Shown here: piece after piece, positions 45,693 through 53,440 of the stretch
How positions within the stretch are numbered: the first letter of the stretch is position 1
Layout of the letters: each line of letters starts with the position of its first letter
From: Streptomyces antimycoticus
GTDB taxonomy: Bacteria > Actinomycetota > Actinomycetes > Streptomycetales > Streptomycetaceae
Assembly (NCBI RefSeq): GCF_005405925.1
Contig: NZ_BJHV01000001.1
Coordinates: forward strand, 5,208,001 to 5,272,000
Direction: 5' to 3'
DNA length: 64,000 bases
Position numbers and translations under genes: made by a program
Notes under the pieces: generated by a model
Database searches by the model: none
What the model was told of the DNA's origin: nothing
Seen by the model: the letters and a program-made list of their open reading frames with translations, nothing else

Positions 45693-46172
45693 ATGAAGAT
45701 GTTGCAGCGCACCACGGTCCGCCACGCCCGCAAGACCGCCGCCGCCATGCTGATCGCCATCGCCGCCTTCGGGCTCACCGCCTGCCAGGACGGCGACACC
45801 AACTCCTCGTCCTCATCCCCCTCCGCGAGCGCCACGCAATCCCCCACCCCCGCGGCCAAGCCCAGCCAGGGCTCGGACCAGGACTCCGCCAAGGGCACCC
45901 CGTCGGGCATCCCCAGGAAGCCCGGTATGCGCTGCACCAACCAGATCGACTACGGCGACGACCCCAGGGACAACGCCACGATCAACAGCATCGGCTCGGA
46001 CACCGGCTACTGCCCGGAGCCGCAAAAGGGCGGCACCCCGTCCGGCACCCCCAGGAAGCCCGGCATGCGCTGCACCAACCAGATCGACTACGGCGACGAC
46101 CCCAGGGACAACGCCACGATCAACAGCATCGGCTCGGACACCGGCTACTGCCCGCCGGTCCAGCACCAGTGA
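45693..46172 (+). CDS. Lipoprotein with two identical 46-residue Cys-containing repeats
   Basis: A 159-aa lipoprotein. The signal peptide ends in the lipobox GLTAC (Cys at about 31). A Ser/Pro linker leads to two nearly identical repeats of 46 residues (GTP-SG-PRKPGMRCTNQID-YGDDPRDNATINSIGSDTGYCP), encoded by a 138-bp tandem duplication (second copy from 46033). Each repeat has two Cys 26 residues apart, likely a disulfide loop. I do not recognise the repeat family. ATG 45693 (another ATG at 45699). Confidence 0.8.
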   Translation: MKMLQRTTVRHARKTAAAMLIAIAAFGLTACQDGDTNSSSSSPSASATQSPTPAAKPSQGSDQDSAKGTPSGIPRKPGMRCTNQIDYGDDPRDNATINSIGSDTGYCPEPQKGGTPSGTPRKPGMRCTNQIDYGDDPRDNATINSIGSDTGYCPPVQHQ

Positions 46173-46217
46173 GTGCTCGCAGTAATTCCCGCCTCCGGGG
46201 TCCACGAGCAGGCCGCA

Positions 46218-46433
46218 TAGGATCCCCGGACAGCAATCGCCACACTGCACAGACTGGAGGCGAACATCCAGCCTGACAGCACCTCCCCGCTGAACCTCAA
46301 GCGCCTGGGCTTCCAGCGCGAGGGCTGCTCGACAGCCTTCCGGTTCATCAACGGCGAGTGGAGGAACCACGAGCGTTGGGCCATCACTACCGAGATGGCC
46401 CAAGCCGAGGCTCCCTGGCCAAAAACCTCTTGA
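46218..46433 (+). pseudogene. Remnant of a GNAT (RimJ/RimL-type) acetyltransferase
   Basis: The frame reads IATLHRLEANIQPDSTSPLNL-KRLGFQREG...FRFINGEWRNHERWAIT, the C-terminal half of a RimJ/RimL-type N-acetyltransferase. A stop just upstream, no start codon and no N-terminal half mark it as a broken end. It abuts the 17-bp attachment-core copy at 46424, suggesting that integration cut the gene. Confidence 0.7.
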
Positions 46434-46440
46434 TCCGTAG
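46424..46440. repeat. Isolated copy of the tRNA-Arg attachment core
   Basis: AACCTCTTGATCCGTAG is identical to the core of attL (48873-48889) and attR (60766-60782), i.e. the anticodon stem-loop of tRNA-Arg. It has no adjoining tRNA 3' end. Likely a relic att site. Confidence 0.65.
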
Positions 46441-46500
46441 GTCGTCCAAGCGACGTCGCCAAGGTCCGGTCTCCGGCCTCATGAGTGACGTCTTTTAGCC

Positions 46501-46546
46501 ATGCCCGAAAGAGCGTTCCTCAGCTCTTGAGGGCATTTCTTTTGCT
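46501..46546. terminator. Hairpin with T-rich tail
   Basis: ATGCCC...AGAGC pairs with GCTCT...GGGCAT around GTTCCTCA, followed by TTCTTTTG. The rest of the 313-bp gap (46434-46746) shows no convincing gene. Confidence 0.5.
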
Positions 46547-46746
46547 CCGTCACCAGCCCTTCCGCATACCAGGGAGTATCCGACGGATAAGGCCGGCAAC
46601 GAACACGCGCCAGACGCCGCTCGCCCCAGCAGGATGGAAAGGCACATGGGCAGCACCCACCTGCTGAACTTCGTTTCCCCGCACCCCTCCCAGGGAATAA
46701 TCCATACACGCTGTCAGAGGATTTCAGCGAGGCGGGGGGCCTGCTC

Positions 46747-47058
46747 ATGAGCGGTACGTCACGGTCGCATCAGAACGGCGCGGAGGCAGGGAACAGCACC
46801 CCTGAGCCACAGCGCCACAACACCAAGCAGATAGCGCACACGCCGCCGTCCCCGGGACCGCTGCCTGAGCGCAAGCATTCGGACGACGCGCGCACCGACC
46901 GCCAACTCGCCGCAATGCGGGCCAGGATCGACGCCGGAGAGAAAATCCCGACTCCTGGAAGCACCGCGGGCAACGAAGACCGCGACATCCATGAGGAAGA
47001 GTGGCGCGCACACGATCGCCGCGGCCCCTATGGACAACGGCGCCGCCGCAAGAATTAA
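46747..47058 (+). CDS. Hypothetical hydrophilic protein
   Basis: A 103-aa polar protein with a Pro-rich middle and a basic end (DRRGPYGQRRRRKN). ATG 46747 follows GGCGGGGGG. No domain or membrane segment is seen. It lies in the decayed region between attachment-site copies, so it may be a leftover cargo gene. Confidence 0.5.
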   Translation: MSGTSRSHQNGAEAGNSTPEPQRHNTKQIAHTPPSPGPLPERKHSDDARTDRQLAAMRARIDAGEKIPTPGSTAGNEDRDIHEEEWRAHDRRGPYGQRRRRKN

Positions 47059-47102
47059 CCCGACAGGCGCCGCAGAGGACGACCACCGTCACTGGGCAAC
47101 GC

Positions 47103-47147
47103 AAGAGGCCCCATCCATCTCTGGAAGGGGCCTCTTAGCTGCTGTGC
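47103..47147. repeat. Diverged copy of the tRNA-Arg terminator segment
   Basis: AAGAGGCCCC (47103-47112) pairs with GGGGCCTCTT (47127-47136), and the following bases GGAAGGGGCCTCT-AGCTGCTG-GC match the attL/attR copies at 22 of 24 positions. The tRNA 3' sequence that should follow is lost. Acts as a terminator and marks an old integration boundary. Confidence 0.6.
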
Positions 47148-47198
47148 CGCAGATTTCCGCATCGGGGCGGCAAGGGCGTTCACGCCCAAGGCGAGGGC

Positions 47199-47753
47199 TT
47201 ACGGGTGGTACTTCTCCTCGACCATATCGGCACCGCCGGACTTACGGTCCATAGTGACGCGGACGGTCACGCTGTTGGTCTTGGCAGCCTTCTCCAGCTC
47301 GTCCACGGTGCACTTCGCAGTGCCGTAGCCGTCGTCGCCGATGGCCACGCTGCCGTCGGGGGCGGTGCAGATCGCGGCCGCGCCGCGGATACTCGTGGCG
47401 TTGGCGACCAAGAACGCCTGGTCCGTGCCGCCGTCCTCGGGCTTGACGATCAGCTTGCCGGGCGCGAGGTACTCCATCGTGCCGACGATCGTGAGGCTCT
47501 TACCCGCGTCGGCGGCACCGCCCCCGTCCTGGCCCTGCGAGCCGGAGTTGCCCGAGGAGGAACCGCCGGTGGGCTGGCTCGAGGCTTGCTGCGAGGGGGA
47601 CGCGGTCGAAGAGGCCGAGGAGCCGCTGGAGTCCGCAGCATCGGAGTCGGGCCCGCAGGCCGTGGCCCCCAGACCCAGCGCCGCGGCGGCGACGATGGTG
47701 GCGGCGATGCGGCGGCCGGCACGGCCGCGGAAGCGGTTGGTGGTGGTGCTCAT
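47199..47753 (-). CDS. Secreted lipoprotein, unknown function
   Basis: A 184-aa lipoprotein: Arg-rich start, signal peptide with lipobox LGATAC, long Ser/Gly/Gln-rich linker (about residues 40-85) and a small beta domain (LTIVGTMEYLAPGKLIVKPEDGGTDQAFLVANATSIRGA) with two Cys. ATG 47753 with GGGAGA 6 bases upstream. Function unknown. Confidence 0.75.
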   Translation of the reverse strand: MSTTTNRFRGRAGRRIAATIVAAAALGLGATACGPDSDAADSSGSSASSTASPSQQASSQPTGGSSSGNSGSQGQDGGGAADAGKSLTIVGTMEYLAPGKLIVKPEDGGTDQAFLVANATSIRGAAAICTAPDGSVAIGDDGYGTAKCTVDELEKAAKTNSVTVRVTMDRKSGGADMVEEKYHP

Positions 47754-47970
47754 CGTGTCTCCCATTACTGCGTTGTCTTGTCTCGCTCCCGGACGACAAT
47801 CAGCTTCGAAGACCGCGTTGGCGTTCGACTAACGGACGCCTAATGGAACCCAGCGACGCATAACAGCACGCTTGCGCGCGTCCGAGATCACGAGTTGCCC
47901 TCGTTCGCTTCTCCGCCCGCGCGGCGAAAGCGCGGGTCGCGGGTCATCTGCGGCCCGGCGGCCGCGCGCC

Positions 47971-48125
47971 CCACCAACCACCCGAGCGGTAAAGCAGACG
48001 TTGAACTGACGACGCACCTCGCCGTCCGTGTATGCAATGACGCGCCGAGGGTCGGTGTACATGCCGACGAGTCCCGTGATCTCGACGTCCAACCCCGTCT
48101 CGACGTCCAACCCCGACTCCTTGAC
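47971..48125 (-). pseudogene. NUDIX hydrolase fragment
   Basis: Minus-strand frame VKESGLDVETGLDVEITGLVGMYTDPRRVIAYTDGEVRRQFNVCFTARVVGG matches the second half of the Nudix box and the following strands of ADP-ribose-type NUDIX proteins. A 15-bp duplication (GLDVET GLDVEI) disrupts the box, the N-terminal half is missing, and the sequence after VVGG is unrelated. A dead fragment. Confidence 0.6.
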
Positions 48126-48156
48126 GGGTACGGCGGTCCGCGAGGTCAAGGAGCCC

Positions 48157-48222
48157 CTCAAAGACTGGGCGGGGGTCGCAGTCATGGAGGGACCAGCGGC
48201 CCCCGCCCTCAACAGCTTCAAG
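48157..48222. repeat. Dispersed 66-bp repeat, copy 1
   Basis: CTCAAAGACTGGGCGGGGGT...GCGGCCCCCGCCCTCAACAG recurs at about 53325-53390 inside the AICE with roughly 90% identity. In one frame both read DWAGVAV-EGPAAPALN-F. Confidence 0.65.
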
Positions 48223-48326
48223 CGGGCGAGAAGCGGCGATCGTCAGGCCCCCTCCTCTGCACCTTCTGACCCTCTTTGAGTATGAGTACTCAGGTGCGCG
48301 AGCACTGTGCTGTGCATGGTGAAGCC

Positions 48327-48725
48327 ATGATGAGCAGCAGGTCATGCCGCTGGTTAAAGGGGATCGTCGTCTCGGCAGCCGCCGCCCATGGGACGTACTG
48401 GGTGTGGGAATCCGCCGAGCAGTGGGAGTCGGAAGCGCGACATGCCAACCCGGACGGGGGCATCGGCACAGGGTTCATCGAAGGGGCTCTTGCCACATTC
48501 GCCTGGTTGACGTTGGTGCCGTTGCTGCTGTGGTCAGGGATGCGGCTGCTGCGGGAGCGCGACAATCAGCTGCTGGTGACCATGGGATCGGCGGCGTGGA
48601 TCACTCTCGGGACTCAGATGACCGAGGGCGGCGTCAGCAGGGTGGAAACGGAACTGTTCCTTCTCGCGTTCACTCTGCTTGGCGGCTTCCTGGCGCTGTT
48701 CCGCCCCACCGCACCAGAAGACTGA
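48327..48725 (+). CDS. Small membrane protein with three helices
   Basis: A 132-aa protein: Lys/Arg start, helix 1 (GIVVSAAAAHGTYWVW), periplasmic acidic loop (ESAEQWESEARHANPDGG), helix 2 (ALATFAWLTLVPLLLWSGM) and a C-terminal hydrophobic pair (FLLAFTLLGGFLALF). ATG 48327 is preferred over an upstream frame start because the membrane protein begins there. Function unknown. It lies just left of attL, so it may belong to the older island. Confidence 0.65.
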   Translation: MMSSRSCRWLKGIVVSAAAAHGTYWVWESAEQWESEARHANPDGGIGTGFIEGALATFAWLTLVPLLLWSGMRLLRERDNQLLVTMGSAAWITLGTQMTEGGVSRVETELFLLAFTLLGGFLALFRPTAPED

Positions 48726-48772
48726 TCGCGCAGCGGCCGACTCACCGGCCCTGCCCTGAGCGTCCCCCGGCG

Positions 48773-48796
48773 GTTGCTGTCACCGTTGCTGTCACC
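48773..48796. repeat. 12-bp tandem repeat GTTGCTGTCACC x2, relic arm-type site
   Basis: Two exact 12-bp units outside attL. Spacing and sequence resemble the GATGTCA repeats (12-bp period) inside both ends of the AICE, so this may be the arm site of an earlier element's right end. Confidence 0.55.
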
Positions 48797-48800
48797 GCAC

Positions 48801-48889
48801 ACGCCAGAGGCCCCTTCCGGTGATCGGAAGGGGCCTCTGAGCTGCTGCGCGCTCGGCAGGATTCGAACCTGCAACCTCTTGATCCGTAG
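48801..48889. repeat. attL of the AICE
   Basis: Contains the tRNA-Arg terminator hairpin (arms 48807-48819 and 48825-48837) and 42 bases (48848-48889) identical to the 3' part of tRNA-Arg, ending at the anticodon loop. Confidence 0.88.
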
Positions 48890-48973
48890 GTTCGGGCAGG
48901 GTCCTGGCGACGGTCCGGGGGTCTCCTCACACGGCGAGGCGGCATGAGCGGCTGACCGGCTGCGTGTGCCGTC

Positions 48974-48997
48974 GTTGATGTCAGCCTTGATGTCAAC
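48974..48997. promoter_or_regulatory. Putative arm-type integrase site near attL
   Basis: Two GATGTCA boxes (48977 and 48989) 12 bp apart, flanked by GTTGA/TCAAC. A matching pair lies near attR (60666-60689) in the same orientation. Confidence 0.55.
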
Positions 48998-49069
48998 TGT
49001 GGCTACTAGCTTGCCCGACTTACACACAGAGCTGAAGCGCACCAGACGAGGGTTAATGGTAAATAATAG

Positions 49070-49912
49070 CTAAGGTACATTTCGCACTGGTTTCGCCCGA
49101 TCCAGCGCCCTGTGCAAAGCACTTGCTACTGACAGCCACTCGACAACCTCGTCGGAGTTGAAGTCAGGATCCGAGGGCCTATGCGCACGCGGATTACGCG
49201 CCGCGCGATAGAGCGCAAGCCCCAGATGCATGTACCCTTCCTGCTCGCTTATCTCTGATTTCGTGATGCCGTCATTAATGGCAATCAGACGCCGACTTCC
49301 AAGAGCATTCGTCACCAGCGGTGCACCGTCATCGTCCAAGCCGCTGAGCTGTCGCAGACGGGCTCCCACGCTCTTACACGCTTCCTCCACCGCCTCATCA
49401 CCGTGGCCACTCGCCAGACGCGTCAATGCACCAGACCTGACGGCGGGATGCAGATGCCGCAAGCTCGACTCAATACCCGATCCCTGGCGCGAGTTCACTC
49501 CGGCGAGTTCAGGGTAGTTAATCGCCTGAAGAACGAAGGACTGAAGGCCGCGAACAAGTTCCTCGCATGTGCGCTTCACGGACCCTGATGCATAAACCCA
49601 TGACGTATCTCTCTGACTCTTGCATAAAGTCAGAGCGACGTACATATTAGAATCTTCACCGTCTCGCTCAAACCGCGCGATATCAACCTTTGTAACGTCT
49701 CGATGATCTTCTCCCAGCTCAATCCGGGCATCGATCAGCGACCCATACCTTCCATAGAGGTCCCGCTTCCCTTTAACCGTAATCTCGGTCTCTGCACCTG
49801 GCCACTGATCCGTCACCCGCTCCAACTCGCGAATGACCTGTTCAATCAAATTCCAATTCTGATGATGCCCGTGCGGGATTAACGCGTTAGCAGAGAAGTC
49901 TTTCCTTGCCAT
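49070..49912 (-). CDS. TIGR02391/Ymh-like protein, AICE cargo
   Basis: A 280-aa soluble protein. The C-terminal half fits the TIGR02391 (Ymh) family: HLHPAVRSGALTRLASGHGDEAVEEACKSVGARLRQLSGL, then ISEQEGYMHLGLALYRAARNPRAH, the family's conserved R-N-P-x-AH end. The N-terminal half (about 1-140) is not recognised. GC and codon use are clearly lower than the chromosome, implying recent transfer. Ymh-type proteins occur in mobile and defence islands; an abortive-infection-like role is a guess. ATG 49912 (MARKDFSANAL). It is the last gene before attL. Confidence 0.8.
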   Translation of the reverse strand: MARKDFSANALIPHGHHQNWNLIEQVIRELERVTDQWPGAETEITVKGKRDLYGRYGSLIDARIELGEDHRDVTKVDIARFERDGEDSNMYVALTLCKSQRDTSWVYASGSVKRTCEELVRGLQSFVLQAINYPELAGVNSRQGSGIESSLRHLHPAVRSGALTRLASGHGDEAVEEACKSVGARLRQLSGLDDDGAPLVTNALGSRRLIAINDGITKSEISEQEGYMHLGLALYRAARNPRAHRPSDPDFNSDEVVEWLSVASALHRALDRAKPVRNVP

Positions 49913-50021
49913 TCCAGTAAGCACCTACCAATCGAATAGGTCTAATCCTCGCACTCAGACCCACCTGGTCTGAACATTCGCTGCGCTAGGAGTTGCCTTG
50001 TTGTCAGTTAACTTCCTCGGC

Positions 50022-50888
50022 CTACTGCTTGCTTGCTGTCAGACGCACATACGGACCGAAGGCCGTTGCGTCCATCATCCGAAACCCGCTCGGGATCGAT
50101 GCGCTCGCTGGCGTCGGCACTGAGGACGGAAGGATCCTGGACAAGTCGACGATCAGGCGATCCACCAGGCCACCAAGCAAGTGCGCCACTTCGTTAGAGC
50201 TGCCTTCCATCAGCACCGTGCGCGCCCCTGCCTCAGTCAAAGTGTGCAGAGCCTTAGCGGGGTCGTCACCGAGCGGCCCAGTCGGCACGCGGAAAGCATC
50301 TTCGCCGTGGCCACCTGGCACGCCTTCCTCAACCGTTCCGTCCCGCCGAATCACAAGATCGTGTGTGCGCCGCAACTCCTTCACGGCTTGGTCCTCGTGG
50401 TCCTCGTCGACACCAACGGTGTACGCCCACGTGATGTGTGGCCTTCCCGTACGAAGCGAGTGCAGCCACGGGCCGAGGACAAGCAACGCTTCCTGCTCCA
50501 GGACGCCGCGCTCCACCTCGATGCCGGCCTGTTCCAGCACCACCGCGCCGCCCTCTCCGCGTGAGGTGGGGTCCATGACGGCCATGAGGACGCGGGAGAC
50601 CTTGGCGTCGATGAGTGCCTGTCGGCACGGCGGGGTCCGGCCGTGGTGGTTGCAGGGCTCCAGGGTCACGACCGCCGTGCCGCCCTCGGCCCGCTCCCCC
50701 GCTGCGGTGAGCGCGTTCACCTCGGCGTGGTGGTCGCCCTTGCGGAGGTGGTAGCCCTCGCCGACCGGGACGCCGTCGCGGTCGAGGATCACGCACCCGA
50801 CGGGCGGGTTGGGGCTCGTGGTCCCGAGGCCCTGGGCAGAGATGGCGATTGCTCGCCGCATGGCCGTCAGTTCGTTGGGCGTGGCCAT
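50022..50888 (-). CDS. RibD-like deaminase/reductase, AICE cargo
   Basis: A 288-aa protein. Residues 1-145 are a complete cytidine-deaminase-type domain like RibD: HHAEVNAL (catalytic His/Glu) and PCNHHGRTPPC (zinc Cys). The remainder resembles the RibD reductase (RPHITWAYTVG..., TVLMEGSSNEVAHLLGGLVDRLIVDLSRIL) but the usual substrate segment K-x-A-x-S-LDG is replaced and the domain is short. So deamination is likely retained; reductase activity is doubtful. The ATG overlaps the stop of the TPR regulator (TGATG), so the two are translationally coupled. Either riboflavin-pathway deaminase or a re-purposed nucleotide deaminase. Confidence 0.85.
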   Translation of the reverse strand: MATPNELTAMRRAIAISAQGLGTTSPNPPVGCVILDRDGVPVGEGYHLRKGDHHAEVNALTAAGERAEGGTAVVTLEPCNHHGRTPPCRQALIDAKVSRVLMAVMDPTSRGEGGAVVLEQAGIEVERGVLEQEALLVLGPWLHSLRTGRPHITWAYTVGVDEDHEDQAVKELRRTHDLVIRRDGTVEEGVPGGHGEDAFRVPTGPLGDDPAKALHTLTEAGARTVLMEGSSNEVAHLLGGLVDRLIVDLSRILPSSVPTPASASIPSGFRMMDATAFGPYVRLTASKQ

Positions 50889-52435
50889 CAGAACCCCGCA
50901 TTCTCCTTGACTGCGTCGAGTAGATCCCGCACAGCGGGAACGTTACTCGCCGCCGCGAGAGCGTTGACCGCCGTCACGGCCTCTTGCAGAGTGCGGCCGG
51001 AACCAGAGCCGCGGGCCGTGTCGAGAACGGCTGCGGCCTCGGCGGCGGCTTGCTCGTACTCCTGGATTCCGACGTAGGCCATGGCGAGCCGCGCCTGGGC
51101 GAATCCCCGGTCTCGCTGATAGACGTCCGGTAGTTCGGTCAATGCGGTCTGGAAGGTGGAGACCGCCCGGTCCGGCCGGGACAGGTTGAGCCAGCAATTC
51201 GCGCGCTGGATTTCGATGTAGCTGGACGTGCAGAAATCTCCGTGGCCGGATCGGGCGTCACCGGAGGATTCAGCGATGGCGGCGAACTCGTGGGCCTCGT
51301 CCAACTTCCGATGGCAGGCGATCTCGTCCCCATCGAGGGCAAGTCCCTGCGCCTCCTGCTGTATGGCGGCAGCCTTCATCGGCCGGGAGAGCGCTCGTTC
51401 GTGGCGCTGCACGGCCTGGGCGAGTCCGATGGCCTGGCCTGCGTTCTTCTTCCCCGCCGCAAGCTGGCTGCGACGGAACAGGGTCCACGAGAGCATGCCT
51501 TCGTCTCCGGCCTCCATGGCCCATTCCATGGCCCGGCTCGTCCATGTCTCCGCGCTGGACACGTCCATAGAGTCCTCGTGGAGCCATGCTGCGGACTCGG
51601 CGTACTGGGCCGAGAGCTTCAGCAGCTCCTGACGGTGCTCGCCCCTGCTGTCCTCCAGAAGACCTTGCAGCATGTCGAGCTGCTGATGGACTCCCGCGAG
51701 AGCGTGACGCGGGCCGAAGAGGTTATCGGCCCTGACCAGGGTGTGCCACATGTCGCGGAAGTGCTCGATGGCTGCTTCGCCTCGTCCGGCGGGGAGTCGG
51801 TGTGGTCTGGTGGGCTTGGGGCTCACGATCTCAGCGGAAGCGTTGACGGCACGGAGGGGTCCGCTTCCTTGCAGGGCGACACCAATTGCGTGCCCGAGAA
51901 GGGCTCGGCGATTTATCGGCACGATCTGCTCCCTTCCATCGACGTACACCGAAACCAGAACGATTTCGGGTAGCGCGTCCGCGTCCGCCGAATTCGAGGG
52001 GTCCACGTGCACAATCGGCAGACCAGAGATCGCCCCCGCTGCAGGTGAGGGTGCGGGGTCGTTCGAGCCGTCTGGGCTACTGCGAGCGTAAGCCTGGTCC
52101 TGGGCAGCAGCGCTCGGTGACGGGGTACCCTCCCACGGCCGCTCGGGGAGGTCGAGCATGTGGCCGGGAATGCCCAGACCATCAGCGATGCGTTCCATGA
52201 CAGCGACGCTGCGAATGCCCCGATCGCCTCGGATCACGTCGCCGACACGCGCGCTGGTCATCTTGGTGACGGCGGCAGCGATCACCGCGTAACTCGCCGG
52301 TGCTCGTCTGTTGACGAGACGGAAGATCTCGCTGAAGTCCCTCCGCCTGCAAGCCCGTTTCATGTCCTCGCTGTGGAGCAAGCGGTCCGGGATGGTGAGG
52401 GGGTATCCGCTGCGCCTGGCTTCACGTTCACTCAT
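50888..52435 (-). CDS. HTH/TPR-type regulator coupled to RibD-like gene
   Basis: A 515-aa protein. Residues about 25-90 look like an XRE-type HTH (SEIFRLVNRRAPASYAVIAAAVTKMTSARVGDVIRG), followed by a linker and, from about residue 190, helical tetratricopeptide-like repeats (HALAGVHQQLDMLQGLLEDSRG..., AETWTSRAMEWAMEAGDEGMLSW..., DRGFAQARLAMAYVGIQEYEQAAAEAAAVL). This architecture is common in Streptomyces peptide/signal-responsive regulators. ATG 52435. It is divergent from the ATPase gene; TGGGGTACCCC boxes lie between. Confidence 0.85.
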   Translation of the reverse strand: MSEREARRSGYPLTIPDRLLHSEDMKRACRRRDFSEIFRLVNRRAPASYAVIAAAVTKMTSARVGDVIRGDRGIRSVAVMERIADGLGIPGHMLDLPERPWEGTPSPSAAAQDQAYARSSPDGSNDPAPSPAAGAISGLPIVHVDPSNSADADALPEIVLVSVYVDGREQIVPINRRALLGHAIGVALQGSGPLRAVNASAEIVSPKPTRPHRLPAGRGEAAIEHFRDMWHTLVRADNLFGPRHALAGVHQQLDMLQGLLEDSRGEHRQELLKLSAQYAESAAWLHEDSMDVSSAETWTSRAMEWAMEAGDEGMLSWTLFRRSQLAAGKKNAGQAIGLAQAVQRHERALSRPMKAAAIQQEAQGLALDGDEIACHRKLDEAHEFAAIAESSGDARSGHGDFCTSSYIEIQRANCWLNLSRPDRAVSTFQTALTELPDVYQRDRGFAQARLAMAYVGIQEYEQAAAEAAAVLDTARGSGSGRTLQEAVTAVNALAAASNVPAVRDLLDAVKENAGF

Positions 52436-52493
52436 GGGCCGCTCACGAGGTGTAGGGACGTGCGTCCAGTCCAGCGTAGATCGCGCCGTGGAT

Positions 52494-52526
52494 TGGGGTA
52501 CCCCATTTTGCCTCCTGGAGTACCCC
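52494..52526. promoter_or_regulatory. Two TGGRGTACCCC boxes in a divergent promoter
   Basis: TGGGGTACCCCA (52494-52505) is a perfect 12-bp palindrome; TGGAGTACCCC follows at 52516-52526, 22 bp on. Both lie in the 135-bp gap between the TPR regulator and the ATPase gene. Likely operator of the TPR regulator. Confidence 0.6.
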
Positions 52527-52570
52527 GTTGGCTGTCCCGATGAGGGCGCCTCACCTGCACGCTTGTGGCC

Positions 52571-53032
52571 ATGAAGCCAGAGCTGACAGGCCCGGATGGA
52601 CGCGTGGTGGTGAGGCGTTGGACCCGCCACCCCCGTTGTGTCGCCCTGGCCCGAGCCGACTTGCGTAAGGCTCTGGCTGGTTGGGGGCTGATCGCGGTCG
52701 AAGAGGTCGCGCTGTTGGTGCTGTCTGAACTGATAACGAACGCCGTGCGACATGCGCGGGTGCCGGGACGCCAGATCGAGACGCGCTATCTGCACCAGGG
52801 CGACAAGGTGCGGATCGAAGTTCACGACGCGGCCGACCAGTTGCCCAAGCTGAGGACTCCGACCCCCGAATCAGTACGCGGCCGAGGGCTGGTCCTGGTG
52901 GAAACGCTCGCCGATCAGTGGGGCGTCACCCCACGGCCAGCGGTGGGCAAGGCGGTCTGGGCGGTCCTCGCACTTCCTGTCGACGAACGGGCCTCACTGG
53001 CCGATGGAGAGCGTAGAGAGGGGCAGTCGTGA
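52571..53032 (+). CDS. HATPase_c_2 anti-sigma-factor-like ATP-binding protein
   Basis: A 153-aa single GHKL ATPase domain: N-box LSELITNAVRHARVPG, G1 DAADQLPKL region and GRGLVLVETLADQWGV as the ATP lid. This is the RsbW/SpoIIAB-like type that in Streptomyces often regulates sigma factors. ATG 52571 (an in-frame GTG at 52565). The stop overlaps the next gene's GTG by 4 bases. Confidence 0.9.
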   Translation: MKPELTGPDGRVVVRRWTRHPRCVALARADLRKALAGWGLIAVEEVALLVLSELITNAVRHARVPGRQIETRYLHQGDKVRIEVHDAADQLPKLRTPTPESVRGRGLVLVETLADQWGVTPRPAVGKAVWAVLALPVDERASLADGERREGQS

Positions 53033-53322
53033 CGACCGCCGGAAACTCCGTGATACGGCAGGGCGATTGGACCCTGTGGACCCTGAGCACAGACGTCACT
53101 GGGAGTCCTCCGATCTTGGAGGCCGAATGCACGACGTGCGACGACTCATCCGGGGCGACTGAAGAGGCCAAGCAGCCGGAGGTGTGGTGTCTGCGCCACG
53201 CGAACCAGACGGGCCACACCGGATTCCGGATGATCATCACGAGCTTCTTCCGCGCGTCCATGGCGAACGTGGGCTCTTCCGCGACGGCTGCGCGAGGCCG
53301 AACGGCGACGCCTGACGCGTAG
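53029..53322 (+). CDS. Small DUF7848-like protein
   Basis: A 97-aa protein with TTCDDSS-type CxxC (AECTTCDDSS) and a later Cys-His (VWCLRHANQTGHTGFR), suggesting a small zinc-binding fold. I recognise the pattern as DUF7848, frequent next to HATPase regulators in Streptomyces. GTG overlaps the stop of the ATPase gene. Function unknown. Confidence 0.8.
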   Translation: MTTAGNSVIRQGDWTLWTLSTDVTGSPPILEAECTTCDDSSGATEEAKQPEVWCLRHANQTGHTGFRMIITSFFRASMANVGSSATAARGRTATPDA

Positions 53323-53324
53323 CC

Positions 53325-53390
53325 CCTCAAGGCTGGGCGGGGGTCGCAGTCGTGGAGGGACCCGCGGCCCCCGCCCTCAACAACTTCAGA
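53325..53390. repeat. Dispersed 66-bp repeat, copy 2
   Basis: Counterpart of 48157-48222; starts just after the DUF7848-like stop and precedes the terminator hairpin at 53397. Confidence 0.65.
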
Positions 53391-53396
53391 CCTGAA

Positions 53397-53440
53397 GCCG
53401 GACCACCCCTCAAACCCTGGCAGGCGCGGGGTGGTCCGGC
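53397..53440. terminator. Hairpin after the ATPase/DUF7848 pair
   Basis: Thirteen-base perfect arms (53397-53409 and 53428-53440) with an 18-base loop, 75 bp after the DUF7848-like stop. Confidence 0.75.
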
